From NCBI GenBank assembly GCA_029266795.1, contig JAQSWE010000080.1, positions 1-15,714 on the forward strand: 15,714 nucleotides of DNA, given 5' to 3'. The notes under the pieces were generated by a model that worked only from the letters and a program-made list of their open reading frames with translations, was not told where the DNA came from and did no database searches. Positions 13,286 to 15,714 of this stretch are shown one piece after another. Within the stretch, counting starts at the first letter, position 1. Every line of letters begins with the position of its first letter. Source of the DNA: Alphaproteobacteria bacterium (GTDB taxonomy: Bacteria > Pseudomonadota > Alphaproteobacteria > Micavibrionales > UBA2020). A program made the translations under genes and the position numbers.

Positions 13286-14656
13286 ATGACCGACAAGAAA
13301 ACCGGAAAATCGGGCCGCGAAAAGGGCCATATCGGGCGGCGCATCAAGCGTTACGCAAAAGTTTCCACGACCATGACCGGCCTTGCCGCGCGCCTCGCAG
13401 GCCAAAAATACCTCGGCATGGATATCGACAAGCCGATCCATGCCAAACAGCTGATGGAGAGCTTGGGCGAGCTGAAAGGCCCGCTGCTGAAGGTGGCCCA
13501 GCTGCTCGCCACCATCCCGAACGTGTTGCCCAAGGAATATGCGGCGGAGATGCAGAAATTGCAGAGCCAGGCCCCGCCCATGGGCTGGCTCTTCGTCCGC
13601 CGCCGCATGATCGCGGAACTGGGCCCCGACTGGGAATCGAAATTCAAGTCCTTCGAGCGTGACGCCGCCGCCGCCGCATCGCTGGGGCAGGTGCACCGCG
13701 CCGTGACGCATAAGGGCGAAAAAGTCGCCTGCAAGTTGCAGTATCCCGACATGGTATCTGCCGTCGAGGCCGACCTGAAACAGCTCGGCATGATCATGGG
13801 CGTATTCGAAAAATACGATAACTCCGTCAATACCAGCGAGATCCAGCAGGAAATCACCGACCGCCTGTACGAAGAACTCGATTACAAGCTGGAGGCGAAG
13901 CACGAAGCGCTTTACGGTTTCATGCTGGCGGATGAAAAAAAAGTGCATGTGCCGCGCGTCATTCCCGAACTTTCGACCGAACGGCTGCTGACCACCACAT
14001 GGCTGGAAGGATCGCATATCCTCGATTTCGTGAAGGAAAAGGCCGCACACCGCAACGAGATCGCGCATAACCTGTTCCGCGCCTGGTATGTGCCGCTTTA
14101 TTATTACGGCGTCGTGCATGGCGACCCGCATCTGGGCAACTATCAGGTGCAAAAAGACCATTCGATCAGCCTGCTCGATTTTGGCTGCGTGCGCGTCTTC
14201 CCGCCGCGCTTCGTCGAAGGCGTCATCACGCTCTATCACGCGCTGCAAAAAGGCGACAAGGATATGGCGGTTGCGGCCTATGAAAGCTGGGGCTTCAAGG
14301 GGCTAAAAAAAGAAGCGATCGAGGTTTTGAATATGTGGGCCGGCTTCCTTTACGGCCCCGTGCTGGATGATGCCGTGCGCCCGATCGGCGTCGTGGAAAA
14401 AGGCGGCGTCTATGGCCGCGAGATCGCATCAAAAGTGCATGCCGAATTGAAAAAGGTCGGCGGCATCAAGGTGCCCCGCGAATTCGTCTTTATGGACCGC
14501 GCCGCGCTCGGCCTCGGCTCCGTCTTCCTGCACCTCAAGGCCGAAATGAACTGGCACGACCTGTTCAACGAGCTGATCGCCGATTTCGACGTGAAGGAAC
14601 TGGCCGCGCGCCAGAAATCTGCACTTCGGAAATTCGATATCAAGGCGCAGCACTAA
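13286..14656 (+). CDS. ABC1/COQ8-family atypical kinase
   Basis: The ABC1/ADCK/UbiB family is atypical protein-kinase-like ATPases, best known for supporting ubiquinone synthesis. The 456-aa product shows the family motifs in order. The KxGQ site appears as K69-V-A-Q72, with alanine replacing glycine. The alanine-rich loop is A127-A131 followed by SLGQVH, the nucleotide lysine is K150 in VACKLQYP, the catalytic loop is H278-GDPHLGN285, and the metal motif is D298-F-G300. All catalytic residues are present. There is no C-terminal membrane helix of the kind found in UbiB, so it is a soluble COQ8-like member rather than classical UbiB. No Shine-Dalgarno sequence precedes the ATG. A second M at residue 30 is less likely as the start because the basic N-terminal leader is typical. 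A COQ9-family gene lies 5 kb away, which fits a quinone role without proving it. Confidence 0.9.
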   Translation: MTDKKTGKSGREKGHIGRRIKRYAKVSTTMTGLAARLAGQKYLGMDIDKPIHAKQLMESLGELKGPLLKVAQLLATIPNVLPKEYAAEMQKLQSQAPPMGWLFVRRRMIAELGPDWESKFKSFERDAAAAASLGQVHRAVTHKGEKVACKLQYPDMVSAVEADLKQLGMIMGVFEKYDNSVNTSEIQQEITDRLYEELDYKLEAKHEALYGFMLADEKKVHVPRVIPELSTERLLTTTWLEGSHILDFVKEKAAHRNEIAHNLFRAWYVPLYYYGVVHGDPHLGNYQVQKDHSISLLDFGCVRVFPPRFVEGVITLYHALQKGDKDMAVAAYESWGFKGLKKEAIEVLNMWAGFLYGPVLDDAVRPIGVVEKGGVYGREIASKVHAELKKVGGIKVPREFVFMDRAALGLGSVFLHLKAEMNWHDLFNELIADFDVKELAARQKSALRKFDIKAQH

Positions 14657-14686
14657 CAACGTTCTTCCCAAAAACCCGCGAACAGT

Positions 14687-14701
14687 CCATTATCTGAATG
14701 G
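14687..14701. repeat. Short inverted repeat upstream of pntA
   Basis: CCATT (14687-14691) and AATGG (14697-14701) are perfect inverted copies with a 5-nt spacer, in the 66-nt gap between the kinase gene and pntA. No T-run follows, so it is not an intrinsic terminator. It could be a regulator half-site pair or chance. I see no convincing promoter in this gap. Confidence 0.15.
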
Positions 14702-14710
14702 CTTAGACGC

Positions 14711-14715
14711 AGGGG
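14711..14715 (+). promoter_or_regulatory. Ribosome binding site of pntA
   Basis: AGGGG at 14711-14715 ends 7 nt before the ATG at 14723. This decides the start. The nearby ATG at 14715 is in another frame. Confidence 0.6.
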
Positions 14716-14722
14716 ATGCAAT

Positions 14723-15714
14723 ATGAAAATCGCAATCGGCAAAGAAACGGCACAGGCGGAAAAGCGCGTGGCGGCGTCACCGGATTCGGTGCGCAAATTG
14801 ATCGCGCTTGGCGCGGAGGTCTTCGTCGAAACGGGTGCGGGCACCTTATCCAGTTATCCGGACAGCCAGTTCGAAGCGGCGGGCGCGAAAGTCGTCTCGC
14901 AGGACGAAGCATATAAGGATGCCGATGTGGTCTTGCGCGTGCGCAGTCCGTCGGCCGCCGAAGTCGGCAAAATGAAAAAGGGTGCTGTGCTGATCGGCAT
15001 GCTCGCCCCCTATAACGACAAGGAATTTTTGAAGACCTATGCCGCACAGGGCATCGCGACATTTTCAATGGAACTCGTGCCGCGCATCACGCGCGCGCAG
15101 ACGATGGACGTGCTCTCGTCGCAGGCCAACCTCGCCGGGTATCGCGCAGTGCTGGAGGCGGCGAATGAATTCGGCCGCGGCTTCCCGATGATGATGACAG
15201 CGGCGGGTACGGTTCCTGCCGCGAAAGTGTTCATCATGGGCGCAGGCGTTGCAGGTCTGCAGGCGATTGCCACCGCGCGCCGTCTCGGTGCGATTGTTTC
15301 CGCCACGGACGTGCGTGCCGTTGCGAAAGAACAGGTGCAGAGCCTGGGCGCAACATTCGTGATGGTCGAAAACGAAGAAACCAAAGCGGCAGAAACCGCC
15401 GGCGGCTACGCGAAAGAAATGAGCGACGATTACAAAAAGCAGCAGGCCGCGCTGATCGCCGAAACGATCAAGAAGCAGGATATCGTCATCACCACCGCAC
15501 TGATCCCGGGCCGCAAGGCGCCCGTGCTGGTGACGGATGAAATGGTGAAATCGATGAAACCCGGTTCGGTTATCGTGGACTTGGCGGTAGAGCAGGGCGG
15601 CAACGTGTCGCTCGCCAAATCCGGCGAAGTGGTCGATGTGGGCGGCGTGAAAATCGTCGGCCACCCCAATATGCCGAGCCGTATCGCGGTAGATGCTTCC
15701 GCGCTCTACGCCCG
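14723..15714 (+). CDS. pntA: NAD(P) transhydrogenase subunit alpha PntA, 5' part (runs off window)
   Basis: This is the NAD(H)-binding domain I of proton-translocating transhydrogenase, which couples the proton gradient to reduction of NADP+ by NADH. The first 330 codons are present and the gene continues past the window edge. The N-terminus MKIAIGKETAQAEKRVAASP matches the family start. The RITRAQTMDVLSSQANLAGY block and a Rossmann motif G173-A-G-V-A-G178 followed by LQAIATARRLGA bind NAD(H). The last residues, VGHPNMPSRIAVDASALYAR, are the conserved end of domain I. Because the 3' part is missing, I cannot tell whether this is the split PntAA form common in alphaproteobacteria or a longer PntA. 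It starts 66 nt after the kinase gene on the same strand. Confidence 0.95.
   Translation, partial: MKIAIGKETAQAEKRVAASPDSVRKLIALGAEVFVETGAGTLSSYPDSQFEAAGAKVVSQDEAYKDADVVLRVRSPSAAEVGKMKKGAVLIGMLAPYNDKEFLKTYAAQGIATFSMELVPRITRAQTMDVLSSQANLAGYRAVLEAANEFGRGFPMMMTAAGTVPAAKVFIMGAGVAGLQAIATARRLGAIVSATDVRAVAKEQVQSLGATFVMVENEETKAAETAGGYAKEMSDDYKKQQAALIAETIKKQDIVITTALIPGRKAPVLVTDEMVKSMKPGSVIVDLAVEQGGNVSLAKSGEVVDVGGVKIVGHPNMPSRIAVDASALYA

Noticed and set aside
13043..14248. A 401-codon open frame on the minus strand
   Set aside because: It is the antisense shadow of the ABC1-family kinase and the end of the second peptidase. The translation is rich in H, R, Q and F without any recognisable domain, while the opposite strand carries all kinase motifs.

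Overview
The window is about 15.7 kb of GC-rich, very compact chromosomal DNA. The gene content points to an alphaproteobacterium: a complete System I cytochrome c maturation cluster with a separate ccmI, a bacterial COQ9-family protein, an ABC1/COQ8-type atypical kinase, and a PntA-type transhydrogenase subunit. The genus cannot be settled from the sequence alone. Nearly everything is chromosomal core or housekeeping. I see no insertion sequence, integrase, phage gene, CRISPR array, tRNA or rRNA.

Region 1 (about 79-6344, plus strand): ccmA-B-C-D-E-F-G-H-I. Every one of the eight gene junctions overlaps, mostly as ATGA or GTGA and as 14 nt at ccmD/ccmE. A candidate promoter (TTGTCT, 17 nt, TATAGT) lies just before ccmA, and its -10 element sits in the loop of a perfect 6-bp inverted repeat. 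The products should form the full pathway: CcmAB and CcmCD load heme on CcmE, CcmG and CcmH keep apocytochrome cysteines reduced, and CcmF with CcmH and CcmI attaches heme. CcmI looks unusually short in its cytoplasmic loop.

Region 2 (6341-8330, minus strand): a three-gene overlapping operon of COQ9, then two small putatively secreted proteins with an HEXRH motif. The two are tandem paralogues with identically spaced cysteines. The last gene ends convergently with ccmI with a 4-nt overlap and no terminator. A good sigma70-like promoter reads into COQ9.

Region 3 (8437-13238, plus strand): a PAS-GGDEF diguanylate cyclase candidate, then two tandem M3-family oligoendopeptidases. The first peptidase has no ordinary start codon after the cyclase stop and lacks the usual N-terminal segment. 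The second is complete and overlaps the first by ATGA.

Region 4 (13286-15714, plus strand): an ABC1-family kinase with a variant KxGQ motif (KVAQ) and a possibly leaderless start, then the 5' part of pntA, which runs off the window.

The genes share a membrane-bioenergetics theme: cytochrome c maturation, ubiquinone-linked COQ9 and COQ8-like proteins, and NAD(P) transhydrogenase. The least understood parts are the paired HEXRH proteins behind COQ9 and the odd cyclase/peptidase junction.
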